Shown: positions 46,186 to 54,830, numbered from the stretch's first letter. The stretch is DNA of 64,000 nucleotides from Allomuricauda sp. CAU 1633 (GCF_017313225.1 NZ_JAFLNE010000001.1:62001-126000); one strand, 5' to 3'. The notes: a model not told the origin generated them from the sequence alone. Made by a program: numbers and translations.

Positions 46186-46905
46186 ATGGCAATTTCAAAC
46201 AAAACAAGAAAAAATTTATGGGCTAGATCGGGAAACAGATGCTCGATTTGCAAAACCGAATTATTTTCATTGAAATCTGCAACAGACAAAATAAACATTG
46301 GAGAAGAATGCCACATAATTAGCTGTAAACCAAATGGGCCGCGACATCAACCAGATTTAAACGAATATGACAACTATGATAATTTAATCCTTCTGTGCCG
46401 AAACCATCACAAAGAAATTGACGAATTATATGAGACCTTTTCAGAAGAAGTTTTACGTTTCATTAAAACCAAACACGAAAACTGGGTCAATTCAACTCTG
46501 AAAAAAGCAGTTGAAGAAAACAAAAAAGATGAACCAAGGTTTTTAGCAAGAATTACTTCTGGGAAAGATTTATTAGAGATTCTTCATGAATCCTACGGAT
46601 ATAGAACGGATTATGAACAAGTAGAAACGGAGGAAGAAGCTAAATTCATTGGTGGAATTGTTCAAAGCTTTGTTGATTATGGAGATATTAGTGGAATGGT
46701 TGAGGCTTACGACAGGGTACAGATGGGATATCAACTGAACCAATTACTTAAAGAAATAGAAGACAAAGGATATTATTTGTTTGGAGAAAGGCGAGTTGAA
46801 GATGTGAAATTCAAAAAAGGAGAAACAGATAATTGGCCAATAGCAACTATAGTCATTAAAAAAAAGAATAGTCCAGAAATAATGAACTTTGATTTGAATG
46901 ACTAA
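46186..46905 (+). CDS. HNH endonuclease-domain protein
   Basis: 239 residues. An N-terminal HNH domain (about 8-100) has zinc Cys pairs Cys19-Cys22 (GNRCSICK) and Cys71 with His74 (LLCRNHH), plus the catalytic His43 in EECHII and Asn66. The remaining 140 residues are acidic and helical and I do not recognise them; they may sense or bind a partner. It lies 154 bp after the RT in the same direction. In type I-A-like retrons and Septu systems an HNH protein works with an ATPase, but this retron already has its own effector, so this gene is more likely separate cargo. Confidence 0.83.
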   Translation: MAISNKTRKNLWARSGNRCSICKTELFSLKSATDKINIGEECHIISCKPNGPRHQPDLNEYDNYDNLILLCRNHHKEIDELYETFSEEVLRFIKTKHENWVNSTLKKAVEENKKDEPRFLARITSGKDLLEILHESYGYRTDYEQVETEEEAKFIGGIVQSFVDYGDISGMVEAYDRVQMGYQLNQLLKEIEDKGYYLFGERRVEDVKFKKGETDNWPIATIVIKKKNSPEIMNFDLND

Positions 46906-47120
46906 AAAGCAGTTGTTTTACAATTCTACCAACTAATATGATAATTATAGACTTCATTTGGGGTCCTCCTGTAGCACTAGAATTTCATACTAAAATCAAT
47001 GGCGATAAAGAAGACAAGCAGCTCTATACAAGTGGTATAATATCTTAATCTTTTATGTTGTTTACATATTGATATTTGTATTTCAGGCAGCAACTATAAT
47101 TAAAAACTGGAACAACTAAA

Positions 47121-47621
47121 ATGACTAAACAATCAACAATAAAACAGATTGGAAAACCAGTCAAAATCAATTTTCGAAAGCCAAATACAATAGGTAGTAC
47201 TGGATTTTTTTTAAAGTCCTTTAAATCAAAAAATTCTGATGCCGAGAATCTAAAACTAGATTCGAAATGCAACTTTGAAAAGTGGACTAGCGGAATTTTA
47301 TTACGGGCGAATTATTCAAATAAACTTACTGCAATTCCAATTCCTGAAGAAGATATAATACAAATCACATTAAAACGTGGAAAAGAAAATATTAATCCAT
47401 TTTTTCTATCTCCAATGTGGATTTTATTAAAACTCGGTGTATCTAAATTATACTCACGATATTTTAGAATAAGACTTCACGAATATTCAATTGACCCAAT
47501 GGAAATGAAATTGGTGACTTCTGAATATGAAATGGATTTCATTGCCAATGGATATTTGTTCGAAGGTCAATTAAGTTTTTTTGAAAGTCTTGATTACGGA
47601 GAAAAAATAAAAACGGTATAA
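47121..47621 (+). CDS. Uncharacterised protein of the island end
   Basis: 166 residues, AT-rich, no signal peptide. It starts with a basic segment (IGKPVKINFRKPNTIGSTGFFLKSFKSKNSD), then has strands such as KWTSGILLRANYSNKLTAIPIPEEDIIQITLKRG and SMWILLKLGVS-like helices, and ends in an acidic tail. I recognise no domain. It is the last cargo gene before the right arm sites. A 36-codon frame between the HNH gene and this one is not convincing. Confidence 0.5.
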   Translation: MTKQSTIKQIGKPVKINFRKPNTIGSTGFFLKSFKSKNSDAENLKLDSKCNFEKWTSGILLRANYSNKLTAIPIPEEDIIQITLKRGKENINPFFLSPMWILLKLGVSKLYSRYFRIRLHEYSIDPMEMKLVTSEYEMDFIANGYLFEGQLSFFESLDYGEKIKTV

Positions 47622-47843
47622 CTCACCTTGAAAATGGTATAATACTTAAAAGATGATGCCTCCAAGTAGGTTGCACCCTATTCCATTTTTATTTTACGCT
47701 TTTCTTCCCGAACACTATAAAATTGGAATAGGATCCACGTGCAAAAGTTTAAGGGTAAGAATTTGGGACAAATCGCAAATTACTTTGGTAAATTTTAGCC
47801 TGAAATGTTAAAGTTTGGGGCCAAATTTTATTTTTTTCAGTCC

Positions 47844-47864
47844 GCGTGCAAATTGCGTGCAAAT
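47844..47864. repeat. Right arm-type sites: two tandem GCGTGCAAAT units
   Basis: Exact copy of the 21 bp at 37546-37566, in the same orientation, 46 bp inside the right attachment repeat. The pair supports the proposed island ends and recombinase binding. Confidence 0.78.
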
Positions 47865-47868
47865 GAAA

Positions 47869-47901
47869 AAGGCTCCAGAGTCTTAATTTCTCTGAAGCCT
47901 T
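47869..47901 (-). terminator. Island-borne terminator now serving tRNA-Asn
   Basis: AAGGCTCCAGAG and CTCTGAAGCCTT form a 12-position stem with one mismatch; on the minus strand it is followed by TTTTTC. It lies just downstream of the intact tRNA-Asn 3' end, on the island side of the attachment repeat, so the island brought its own terminator. Confidence 0.78.
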
Positions 47902-47909
47902 GCTGTCTC

Positions 47910-47953
47910 TGCTCCCCCTCTTGGGCTCGAACCAAGGACCCTCTGATTAACAG
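47910..47953. repeat. Right attachment site: 44-bp repeat inside tRNA-Asn
   Basis: Exact 44-bp match to 37395-37438, covering the tRNA from its 3' end to just past the anticodon. The identity stops at the anticodon loop, so strand exchange probably took place at or near that loop. Confidence 0.95.
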
Positions 47954-47985
47954 TCAGATGCTCTAACCAACTGAGCTAAGGAGGA
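47912..47985 (-). tRNA. tRNA-Asn (anticodon GTT)
   Basis: 74 nt, full cloverleaf: acceptor TCCTCCT with AGGGGGA (one G-T pair), D-arm GCTC/GAGC, anticodon stem TCTGA/TCAGA around CTGTTAA (GTT), T-arm CTTGG-TTCGAGC-CCAAG and discriminator G. The CCA end is not encoded. Its 3' half is supplied by the island after integration. A TATATTTG -7 box lies 20 bp upstream at 48006-48013. Confidence 0.97.
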
Positions 47986-48005
47986 ATTTTTATCCTAAGC
48001 GGGTG

Positions 48006-48013
48006 CAAATATA
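48006..48013 (-). promoter_or_regulatory. -7 promoter box of tRNA-Asn
   Basis: On the minus strand this reads TATATTTG, matching TAnnTTTG, 20 bp upstream of the mature tRNA 5' end and within the 68-bp gap to rseP. Confidence 0.6.
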
Positions 48014-48053
48014 TGTGTTTCTTTAAAACACTACAAGCAAAAAATTCGCTTTT

Positions 48054-49409
48054 CTATTTAAAAAGCCATTTATACAAATCGTTGCCATTGGCAAACAGCA
48101 ATAGCGCGATCAACAAAAAGAATCCGATCATCTGGGCATACTCTAAAAACTTGTCGCTGGGTTTGCGACCGGTAATCATCTCATAGAGCAAAAACATGAC
48201 ATGGCCACCATCCAAGGCAGGGATGGGCAAAATGTTCATAAAGGCCAAAATAATGGAAATCAATGCGGTTGTGGACCAAAATGCGGCCCAGTTCCATGTA
48301 TCAGGAAACATGCCACCAATCGCAGCAAATCCCCCTACACCTTTATAAGCTCCGGTCTGCGGATTAAATATCTTTTTGAGTTGTTTTACATAACTGCTCA
48401 GGGTGGTTACTCCTTTGTCTATTCCTGCAGGAATAGCCTCCATAAAGGAATATTTTTGGGTTTTTATTTCAAAAAAACCATCCTCCTGAAGGTCTTGCAT
48501 GGTATACCCACCTACTTCCAACCCCAATTTACCCTCATCATTCACTTTAGCCGTCAAATTAGCTCGGGAGCCATCTTCTCGTTGTACCACCACTTCAATA
48601 TCTTTCCCTTTATTTTCTTCCAAAAAGGCAATCACTTGATCTCTATAAATAGCCTCAGTACCATTTATGGTGATAAACTCATCCTTAGGCTGAAATCCAG
48701 CTTCCTTGTTGTGGGATTTTTTGGGAATTTTGTTCACTACAAAGGGCACCCTAAAGCTTAAAAAGCGAATTCTATCTTCATCTTCCAACAAGGTGGCAAT
48801 AAAATCGATTGGGATTTCCTTTTCAATTTGTTGGCCATCACGTTCAATAGTGATGCTGTTTCCATTGATCAATTCCACAAAAACATTGTCAAAAGCTTCA
48901 ATCTCATTGCCATCCACAGCTATGATCTTGTCCCCGGTTTGTATTCCCAGTTCATCCCCGATTTCCTTTTCGGTCACCCAAATACCATCACGCAAACTGT
49001 CCATGGGAATATATTGATCGCCATAGGCATAGGCCATCCCAATATAAATAATCACGGCTAGGACAAAGTTTACGGTTACCCCGCCCAACATAATGATCAG
49101 GCGTTGCCAAGCCGGTTTGCTTCGAAACTCCCAAGGCTTGGGCTCTTCCTTCATCTGCTCGGTGTCCATACTCTCATCGATCATCCCGGAAATCTTTACG
49201 TATCCTCCCAAAGGCAGCCACCCTATTCCATAGACAGTTTCCCCTATTTTCTTTTTAAAAAGGGAAAATTTCACATCAAAGAACAGATAGAATTTCTCAA
49301 CCCGTGTCTTAAAGATCTTTGCTGGAATAAAATGTCCTAACTCGTGCAGTACAATAAGCAAGGAAAGGCTTAAAAAGAATTGTATGGTCTGTATTAATAT
49401 GGGACTCAT
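48054..49409 (-). CDS. rseP: RIP metalloprotease RseP (site-2 protease)
   Basis: 451 residues, inner membrane. The zinc motif HELGH is at 22-26 in the first helix, followed by the GYVKI segment. Two PDZ regions lie in the periplasmic part (about 130-310), and the second zinc ligand segment PIPALDGGH is in the C-terminal helices. RseP cleaves anti-sigma factors within the membrane to release ECF sigma factors. An ECF sigma/anti-sigma pair lies 4 kb away, though that need not be its substrate. tRNA-Asn follows 68 bp downstream on the same strand. Confidence 0.95.
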   Translation of the reverse strand: MSPILIQTIQFFLSLSLLIVLHELGHFIPAKIFKTRVEKFYLFFDVKFSLFKKKIGETVYGIGWLPLGGYVKISGMIDESMDTEQMKEEPKPWEFRSKPAWQRLIIMLGGVTVNFVLAVIIYIGMAYAYGDQYIPMDSLRDGIWVTEKEIGDELGIQTGDKIIAVDGNEIEAFDNVFVELINGNSITIERDGQQIEKEIPIDFIATLLEDEDRIRFLSFRVPFVVNKIPKKSHNKEAGFQPKDEFITINGTEAIYRDQVIAFLEENKGKDIEVVVQREDGSRANLTAKVNDEGKLGLEVGGYTMQDLQEDGFFEIKTQKYSFMEAIPAGIDKGVTTLSSYVKQLKKIFNPQTGAYKGVGGFAAIGGMFPDTWNWAAFWSTTALISIILAFMNILPIPALDGGHVMFLLYEMITGRKPSDKFLEYAQMIGFFLLIALLLFANGNDLYKWLFK

Positions 49410-49559
49410 TAGCAGTCATTTGTTAAAACGCACAAAAGTAAACTTTTACAAAGTCATAAAAAAACCACAAAACCTAGGGTTCTGTGTTTTAAGAAAGTTT
49501 TGGCAACAAAACTTGACTTTTCGCTTGATGAATCTTCCCGGCGACCGTAATTTTGTGAT

Positions 49560-50234
49560 GTGAAAACTTTTTTTGCCAAATACAAGCTTTTTGGAATCGT
49601 CTTACTGTGCCTTTCAGCCGTAATCATCTATTTGTTCTACAATGCCCTGCAACCCAAAAAGATGCTTCCAATATACCAACCTTCCATGGTGGATCCCACT
49701 TTAGTGGATAGTACCTTGCACTACAAAAAGAAATATCACCGTATTGCAGATTTTACATTCACCAACCAAAACGGACAGACCATAACCCAAGACGACTATA
49801 AGGACAAAATTTACGTGGCCGATTTCTTCTTTACCACCTGCCCTACCATTTGCCCCATTATGACCAAAAATATGGCAGGGATACAGGAAGCCATTATTGA
49901 TGATCCTGATGTGCTTTTGCTCTCACACTCCGTTACACCCGTAATCGATTCTGTACCTCAATTAAAAAAATATGCACTGGAAAAAGGGGTGATTGACAGC
50001 AAATGGAACTTGGTAACGGGCGATAAAAAGCAGATTTATGAAATGGCCCGAAAATCGTATCTGGCCGTAAAAACCGACGGGGATGGTGGGCCCTACGATA
50101 TGATCCATACTGAAAATTTTATTTTGGTGGATAAAGAACGAAGAATCAGGGGTTTTTATGACGGGACCAATCCGGAAGAAATCGACAAATTGCTCCAGGA
50201 CCTGAAAATCCTTAAGGACAGTTATATGGAATAG
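49560..50234 (+). CDS. SCO1/SenC-family copper protein
   Basis: 224 residues from a GTG start. One N-terminal membrane helix (about 9-28) anchors a thioredoxin-like domain in the periplasm. The copper-binding pair Cys94-Cys98 is in FTTCPTICPIM, and the third ligand His is in YDMIHTENFILVD. SCO proteins deliver copper to the CuA site of cytochrome oxidase or act as thiol-disulfide reductases. No oxidase gene lies next to it; feoA follows 86 bp downstream. Confidence 0.92.
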   Translation: MKTFFAKYKLFGIVLLCLSAVIIYLFYNALQPKKMLPIYQPSMVDPTLVDSTLHYKKKYHRIADFTFTNQNGQTITQDDYKDKIYVADFFFTTCPTICPIMTKNMAGIQEAIIDDPDVLLLSHSVTPVIDSVPQLKKYALEKGVIDSKWNLVTGDKKQIYEMARKSYLAVKTDGDGGPYDMIHTENFILVDKERRIRGFYDGTNPEEIDKLLQDLKILKDSYME

Positions 50235-50320
50235 ACCAAACCTTTCTTTCCATTTTAGGATTCAGTTTTGTCTTTTTTACTTATTTTTGCCCTTAATTAA
50301 AATCAATCTAAATAAGATTA

Positions 50321-50563
50321 GTGGCAACGGTAGCAGATTTGGCATATGGGCAAAAGGGCATTATAAAGGATTTTTCGGAACATATTCTTCCCATAAAGCT
50401 TTTGGAACTGGGCTGCCTGCCCGGCAATCCTGTTGAACTGGTCCAAGTCGCCCCATTGAAAGACCCTATTTACATCAATTTAAGCGGAAGCCACATTGCT
50501 ATTAGACGATCATTGGCTGAGCTAATTGAGCTAGATATTGTTGAAGATACCACGGGCTTATGA
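50321..50563 (+). CDS. feoA: Ferrous iron transport protein A
   Basis: 80 residues, an SH3-like FeoA protein starting at a GTG (VATVADLAYGQKGIIKDFSE), ending in GSHIAIRRSLAELIELDIV. FeoA binds the cytoplasmic part of FeoB and is needed for its activity. Its stop overlaps the feoB start by 4 bp, so the two are translated together. Confidence 0.93.
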   Translation: MATVADLAYGQKGIIKDFSEHILPIKLLELGCLPGNPVELVQVAPLKDPIYINLSGSHIAIRRSLAELIELDIVEDTTGL

Positions 50564-52776
50564 GTAAGAATATCAATGTTGCCCTAATCGGGAATCCCAA
50601 TACCGGAAAAACATCAGTTTTCAACCAACTTACCGGCCTTAAACAAAAGGTGGGCAATTACCCTGGTATAACGGTTGAAAAAAAGGAAGGTATCTGCAAA
50701 TTGCCCAGAGGGGTAAAGGCCCATATTTTGGATCTTCCCGGCACCTACAGTCTCAACACCACCTCTTTGGATGAAAGTGTGGTTGTGGAATTGCTCCTCA
50801 ATAAAAACGACAAAGATTATCCTGATGTGGCCGTGGTCATCAGTGATGTAGAGAACTTAAAAAGGAACCTCCTTCTTTTCACACAGATTAAAGACCTGGG
50901 AATTCCCACCATTTTGGTCATCAATATGTCAGACCGAATGTCCCGCAAGGGCATCTCCATAGATGTTGAGGCCATGGAGAAAAAACTGGACACCAAAATT
51001 GCGTTGGTGAGTACTCGAAAAGAGTTGGGCATAAATCGTATCAAAGAACTTATTGCCGATTATAAAAATCTGTCCACGGCGCCCAATGTTAATACTTCAA
51101 GAATAGCTCCCGAGTATTTTGATCGTTTACAAAAAGCCTTTCCAAACGAAGATCTCTATAAACTATGGTTGGTCATCACCCAAGATGTCAACTTTATGCC
51201 CATTGAGAAAAAACAGATTCAGGATGCCACTGACTTTTCCACCAAATCCAAGGAAGAGCTAAAAAAATTACAGCATAAGGAAACGGTATTGCGGTATCAG
51301 TTCATCAACAATACCCTGAAGGAAACCTACAAGGTGGATATGTTGGCCGCCAAGGGACTACGTGCTTCCATAGATAAGGTGCTCACCCATAAGATATTTG
51401 GCTATGCCATTTTCTTTGCCATCCTGCTGCTCATATTTCAAACTATTTTTGAGTGGAGTTCCTACCCCATGGACTTCATAGATGCACAATTTGCCTTGGC
51501 TGCGGAATGGATTAAAAATACATTACCCCCTGGGGTTTTTACCGATCTCTTAGCCGAAGGAATTATCGCCGGTATTGGTGGGATTGTGATTTTTATCCCC
51601 CAAATCGCCTTTTTGTTTCTTTTCATTTCCCTTTTGGAAGAATCCGGATATATGAGCCGGGTTGTTTTTTTAATGGATAAGCTAATGCGTCCCTTTGGAT
51701 TGAGCGGGAAAAGTGTGGTTCCTCTCATATCGGGAAATGCATGCGCTATCCCCGCCATTATGGCCACCCGTACCATAGAAAATTGGAAGGAACGGTTGAT
51801 CACCATTCTGGTAACCCCATTTACCACTTGTTCAGCACGATTACCGGTATACCTCATATTGATTGCCCTTGTCATTCCCGAAGGAAGCATTTTGGGCATG
51901 AGCTATCAGGCTCTCACATTGATGCTCTTGTATCTTATCGGGTTTGGTATGGCCCTGTTCTCTGCCATGGTTCTCAATAAGATTTTGAAAATCAAAAGTC
52001 GCTCCCTTTTCATGGTAGAGATGCCCACCTACCGAATGCCCCTGATCAAGAATGTGGCCTACACGGTATTGGAAAAGACCAAAAGCTTTGTGTTTGGCGC
52101 TGGAAAAATTATTTTGGCTATTTCCATTATCCTTTGGTTTTTGGGCTCCAATGGGTATTCTGATGACTTCAGGAATGCAGAGACCATCGTCACTCAGAGA
52201 ATTGAAAAAGAGGGACTGAGCACATATAGTAAAAATTACATCCAAAATAATGTGGAAGCCTCTCGGGAAATGGCACTGTCGGAAGGCTTGTCTACCCAAG
52301 TTTTACAAGATTCCATCCATACCTTGACTGAAGATTTAAGAGAAAGAGCCAAAGCCCAGGAAATTGCCAGTTATAAGCTGGAGCATTCGTATATTGGACA
52401 AGCTGGAAAGGCTTTTGAGCCTCTGGTCCAACCTCTAGGCTACGATTGGAAAATTGGCATTGCGGTCTTGACCTCTTTTGCGGCCCGGGAAGTATTTGTA
52501 GGCACCTTGGCCACCATCTACAGTGTGGGCAGTGATGAGGAAGAGACCATTAAAAATAGAATGGCAGCGGAACTGGATGCATCGGGCAAACCTTTGTTTA
52601 ATCTTGCCTCAGGGATTTCATTAATGCTTTTCTATGCCTTTGCCATGCAGTGCATGAGCACCTTGGCCATCGTAAAACGGGAAACCAATACTTGGAAATG
52701 GCCCCTCTTACAACTGACGTTTATGAGTGTTTTTGCGTATCTTGTAGCTTTAGCTGCTTACCAAATCCTTAGTTAA
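50560..52776 (+). CDS. feoB: Ferrous iron transporter B
   Basis: 738 residues. The N-terminal G domain has GNPNTGKTS (P-loop), the switch II DLPGTYSL, and NMSD in place of NKxD. The NFeoB helical region follows, then the Gate-containing membrane part (from about 270) with conserved segments GYMSRVVFLMD, GNACAIPAIMATRT, TPFTTCSARLPVY and ASGISLMLFYAFAMQCMSTLAI. It imports Fe2+ across the inner membrane. It overlaps feoA, and its stop codon shares one base with the start of a 49-residue Cys-rich peptide. Confidence 0.96.
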   Translation: MSKNINVALIGNPNTGKTSVFNQLTGLKQKVGNYPGITVEKKEGICKLPRGVKAHILDLPGTYSLNTTSLDESVVVELLLNKNDKDYPDVAVVISDVENLKRNLLLFTQIKDLGIPTILVINMSDRMSRKGISIDVEAMEKKLDTKIALVSTRKELGINRIKELIADYKNLSTAPNVNTSRIAPEYFDRLQKAFPNEDLYKLWLVITQDVNFMPIEKKQIQDATDFSTKSKEELKKLQHKETVLRYQFINNTLKETYKVDMLAAKGLRASIDKVLTHKIFGYAIFFAILLLIFQTIFEWSSYPMDFIDAQFALAAEWIKNTLPPGVFTDLLAEGIIAGIGGIVIFIPQIAFLFLFISLLEESGYMSRVVFLMDKLMRPFGLSGKSVVPLISGNACAIPAIMATRTIENWKERLITILVTPFTTCSARLPVYLILIALVIPEGSILGMSYQALTLMLLYLIGFGMALFSAMVLNKILKIKSRSLFMVEMPTYRMPLIKNVAYTVLEKTKSFVFGAGKIILAISIILWFLGSNGYSDDFRNAETIVTQRIEKEGLSTYSKNYIQNNVEASREMALSEGLSTQVLQDSIHTLTEDLRERAKAQEIASYKLEHSYIGQAGKAFEPLVQPLGYDWKIGIAVLTSFAAREVFVGTLATIYSVGSDEEETIKNRMAAELDASGKPLFNLASGISLMLFYAFAMQCMSTLAIVKRETNTWKWPLLQLTFMSVFAYLVALAAYQILS

Positions 52777-52925
52777 TGGAAACTCTTCAACATATATTGG
52801 TCTATGTTACTTTGGCAGTGGCCGTAGGTTATTTGGTCTGGAAGTTTCTCTTGCCCAAGTCTCTGGTTCCCGGAAAAAAGAAAGCTTCCAAGTCCTGCGG
52901 ACAGGACAATTGTGGTTGCAGCTGA
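52776..52925 (+). CDS. Small FeoB-associated Cys-rich membrane protein
   Basis: 49 residues, starting on the last base of the feoB stop codon (TAATG). One membrane helix (about 7-26, ILVYVTLAVAVGYLVWKFLL) is followed by a short basic stretch and a tail with three Cys in CGQDNCGCS. This is the pattern of the FeoB-associated Cys-rich proteins of Bacteroidota. The role may be metal delivery or stabilising FeoB. Confidence 0.85.
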   Translation: METLQHILVYVTLAVAVGYLVWKFLLPKSLVPGKKKASKSCGQDNCGCS

Positions 52926-52990
52926 TTAATCTACCATATTTTCATCCTTAATATCTTAAAAATTAATAGCTTGTGGAATAATTTATTTCC

Positions 52991-53392
52991 ATGGGACGTT
53001 TCTTTTTAATTGGATATCTGATATTTTCCACAACCTTGTCAAGTTGCTCAGGAACCAAAAACACATATTTTTATTCTGATATTTCCAAAGAGTTAGAGGA
53101 ACGAAACAAGGGAAATATTTCGCTTCTTCAACGTATTCAACAATTGCCTGGGGTTATGCTAAGAAATGGTGTTCCCCATTTTATTAAGTCCTTTAACCAA
53201 GTTTCGGGAGGCACACCATCAGAACCATTATACATTCTCAATGGTTATGTGGTTGGAAATTCATTCAATTCCCTTAACCAACTTGTGGAAAGTTTCAACG
53301 TGAAAAAAATTGAGGCCATAACTGGTCCAGGAGCTGCTGAGTATGGTGTTCGTGGTGGCAGTGGGGTCATAAAAATAACAACCTACCAATAA
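52991..53392 (+). CDS. Stand-alone TonB-plug-like lipoprotein
   Basis: 133 residues. The signal ends in a lipobox (STTLSSCSG). The rest is a single plug-like domain: LLQRIQQLPGVMLRNG, EPLYILNGYVVGNSFNSLNQLV and IEAITGPGAAEYGVRGGSGVIKITTY, the last being the classic end of a SusC-type plug. No barrel follows. It may regulate or occlude another receptor, or be a decayed one. It stands alone between the feo operon and the sigma factor gene. Confidence 0.78.
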   Translation: MGRFFLIGYLIFSTTLSSCSGTKNTYFYSDISKELEERNKGNISLLQRIQQLPGVMLRNGVPHFIKSFNQVSGGTPSEPLYILNGYVVGNSFNSLNQLVESFNVKKIEAITGPGAAEYGVRGGSGVIKITTYQ

Positions 53393-53495
53393 CCGAAAAT
53401 GCTCCCCACACTAACTTTCCAAAAAAAATCCCCCCTTGATGTAACCTTTTTCAATTTCCTGACTATATAAAACAGAAGCCAACTAAAAACATCCA

Positions 53496-54020
53496 TTGGA
53501 AACGCTTTCAGATGAAATACTGATGCAAAAAGTTGCTGAGGGCAATTTGGATTTGCTCAAGGTACTTTTTGACCGACATCACAAACATGTATACCATTTT
53601 TTGTACAAGATGTCCGGCGATAGCATGTTGAGCGAAGATCTAACACAGGATGTGTTTTATAAGTTGATCAAGTATAGGAGTTCCTACAAGAATGGATCTT
53701 TTGTTTCATGGCTGTTCACCATAGCCCGGAACAATTTAAAGAGTCATTTCACCAGAAACCAAAGGCATCATGAAGATCTTGGAGTACTTGAATATACATC
53801 GGTGGAGAATGAAAGTGAAGGGGCAGAAGACCACTCCCAACTGCAGCATGCACTCAACCAACTGGATGTGGAAGATCGGGAACTGATTATCCTCAATCGG
53901 TTTGAGGACATACGATACGAGGAATTGGCAGAGATTCTCGGAAGTACGCCAGGTGCTGTAAAGACCAAAGTGTGCAGGGTATTAAAAAAATTAAAGAAAA
54001 TCTATCTAGAAAATATATAA
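53496..54020 (+). CDS. ECF RNA polymerase sigma factor
   Basis: 174 residues from a TTG start (LETLSDEILMQKVAEGN); the later ATG at 53523 would lose the conserved N-terminal LSDEILMQKV. Region 2 (about 22-90) has FDRHHKHVYHFLYKMSGD, LTQDVFYKL and FVSWLFTIARNNLKSHFTRN. Region 4 (about 115-170) has RELIILNRFEDIRYEELAEILGSTPGAVKTKVCRVLKKLK. It is followed 2 bp later by its anti-sigma factor gene, then the DUF4097-like genes, forming an envelope-stress-type operon. Confidence 0.93.
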   Translation: METLSDEILMQKVAEGNLDLLKVLFDRHHKHVYHFLYKMSGDSMLSEDLTQDVFYKLIKYRSSYKNGSFVSWLFTIARNNLKSHFTRNQRHHEDLGVLEYTSVENESEGAEDHSQLQHALNQLDVEDRELIILNRFEDIRYEELAEILGSTPGAVKTKVCRVLKKLKKIYLENI

Positions 54021-54022
54021 CC

Positions 54023-54811
54023 ATGGAAAAGAACCATGTTTTAGAACTGATTCCTGAGTATTTGGACGGAGTTCTCCCGGTAGAGATCCAAAAACAAGTG
54101 GAAGAACACTTGCTAAAATGTCCAAAGTGCCAAAAGGAAATGGAAGAAATGAAGCTATTGTTCAACGCTTTGGATACCGAAGTCGTTGCAGTGCCTTCGG
54201 ATAGGCTCAAGGCCAAATTTGAAGAAGCCTTGGAGGCGGAAAAAGAAAACATGGGCCAAGTGGTCTCGCTTACATCAAGGAAAAGGTCCAATTGGGCCAG
54301 CAATCTGCTTAAGGTAGCCGCCAGTATTGCTCTTTTGGTGGCCGCTTTTCAGATGGGAAGTCTTTTCCAGCAGCAAAAAGTAGATGAGAACATATCAGTT
54401 TTAAAGGATGAAACGCTTCAAATGAAGCAAACTGCCATGCTTTCGCTCATGGAAAATCAATCTGCCAGCAAGAGGATTCAAGGGGTCAATTACATTGATG
54501 AATTTGAACATCCTGATGAGGCGATCATTAAGGCCTTGGCCAACCGCCTTTTGAATGATGAAAACGACAATGTTCGGTTGACCGCTTTTGAGGCCCTCTC
54601 AAAGTTTACATCATCAGAAACTGTGAAAAATGTATTCATTGATGCCCTAGGGCAGGAAAAAAATCCAAGCATTCAAATAGGGATTATTGAAGAATTGGTG
54701 AAAATCCAAGAAAAGAAAGCTATTGATCCCATGAAAAAATTGTTGGATGAGGAAGAAACACAACCCTTTGTAAAGGAACAGATCAAAACAGGATTACCAA
54801 AAATTATATAA
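54023..54811 (+). CDS. Anti-sigma factor with zinc finger and HEAT repeats
   Basis: 262 residues from the ATG at 54023, 2 bp after the sigma gene; the frame open from 53972 overlaps sigma and adds no domain. Residues 1-45 are a zf-HC2 anti-sigma domain with the zinc motif in EEHLLKCPKCQKEM. One membrane helix lies near LLKVAASIALLVAAFQMGSLF. The periplasmic part (about 130-262) has HEAT-like repeats: ALANRLLNDENDNVRLTAFEALSKF, IQIGIIEELVKIQEKKAIDPMKKLL. The HEAT part may sense a periplasmic partner. RseP-type cleavage to release sigma is plausible. Confidence 0.88.
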   Translation: MEKNHVLELIPEYLDGVLPVEIQKQVEEHLLKCPKCQKEMEEMKLLFNALDTEVVAVPSDRLKAKFEEALEAEKENMGQVVSLTSRKRSNWASNLLKVAASIALLVAAFQMGSLFQQQKVDENISVLKDETLQMKQTAMLSLMENQSASKRIQGVNYIDEFEHPDEAIIKALANRLLNDENDNVRLTAFEALSKFTSSETVKNVFIDALGQEKNPSIQIGIIEELVKIQEKKAIDPMKKLLDEEETQPFVKEQIKTGLPKII

Positions 54812-54830
54812 ACATCAAAAAGCGAAAATC

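Larger units (their letters stand above)
37395..47953. mobile_element. Integrated genomic island in tRNA-Asn carrying a retron and other defence-like genes
   Basis: About 10.5 kb between the two 44-bp tRNA-derived repeats. It holds a tyrosine recombinase at the left end, matching pairs of GCGTGCAAAT arm sites near both ends, and accessory cargo: hydrolase, nucleotidyltransferase pair, XRE regulator, OLD nuclease, retron effector and RT, HNH protein and one orphan gene. The right part (41.8-47.7 kb) is visibly more AT-rich than the flanking core genes. There are no conjugation, replication or phage structural genes, so it is an integrative island that must be moved by another element, or only excises. 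Confidence 0.9.

Noticed and set aside
46938-47048. 36-codon ORF between the HNH gene and the last cargo gene
   Set aside because: Too short, with no start-site support and no recognisable domain.
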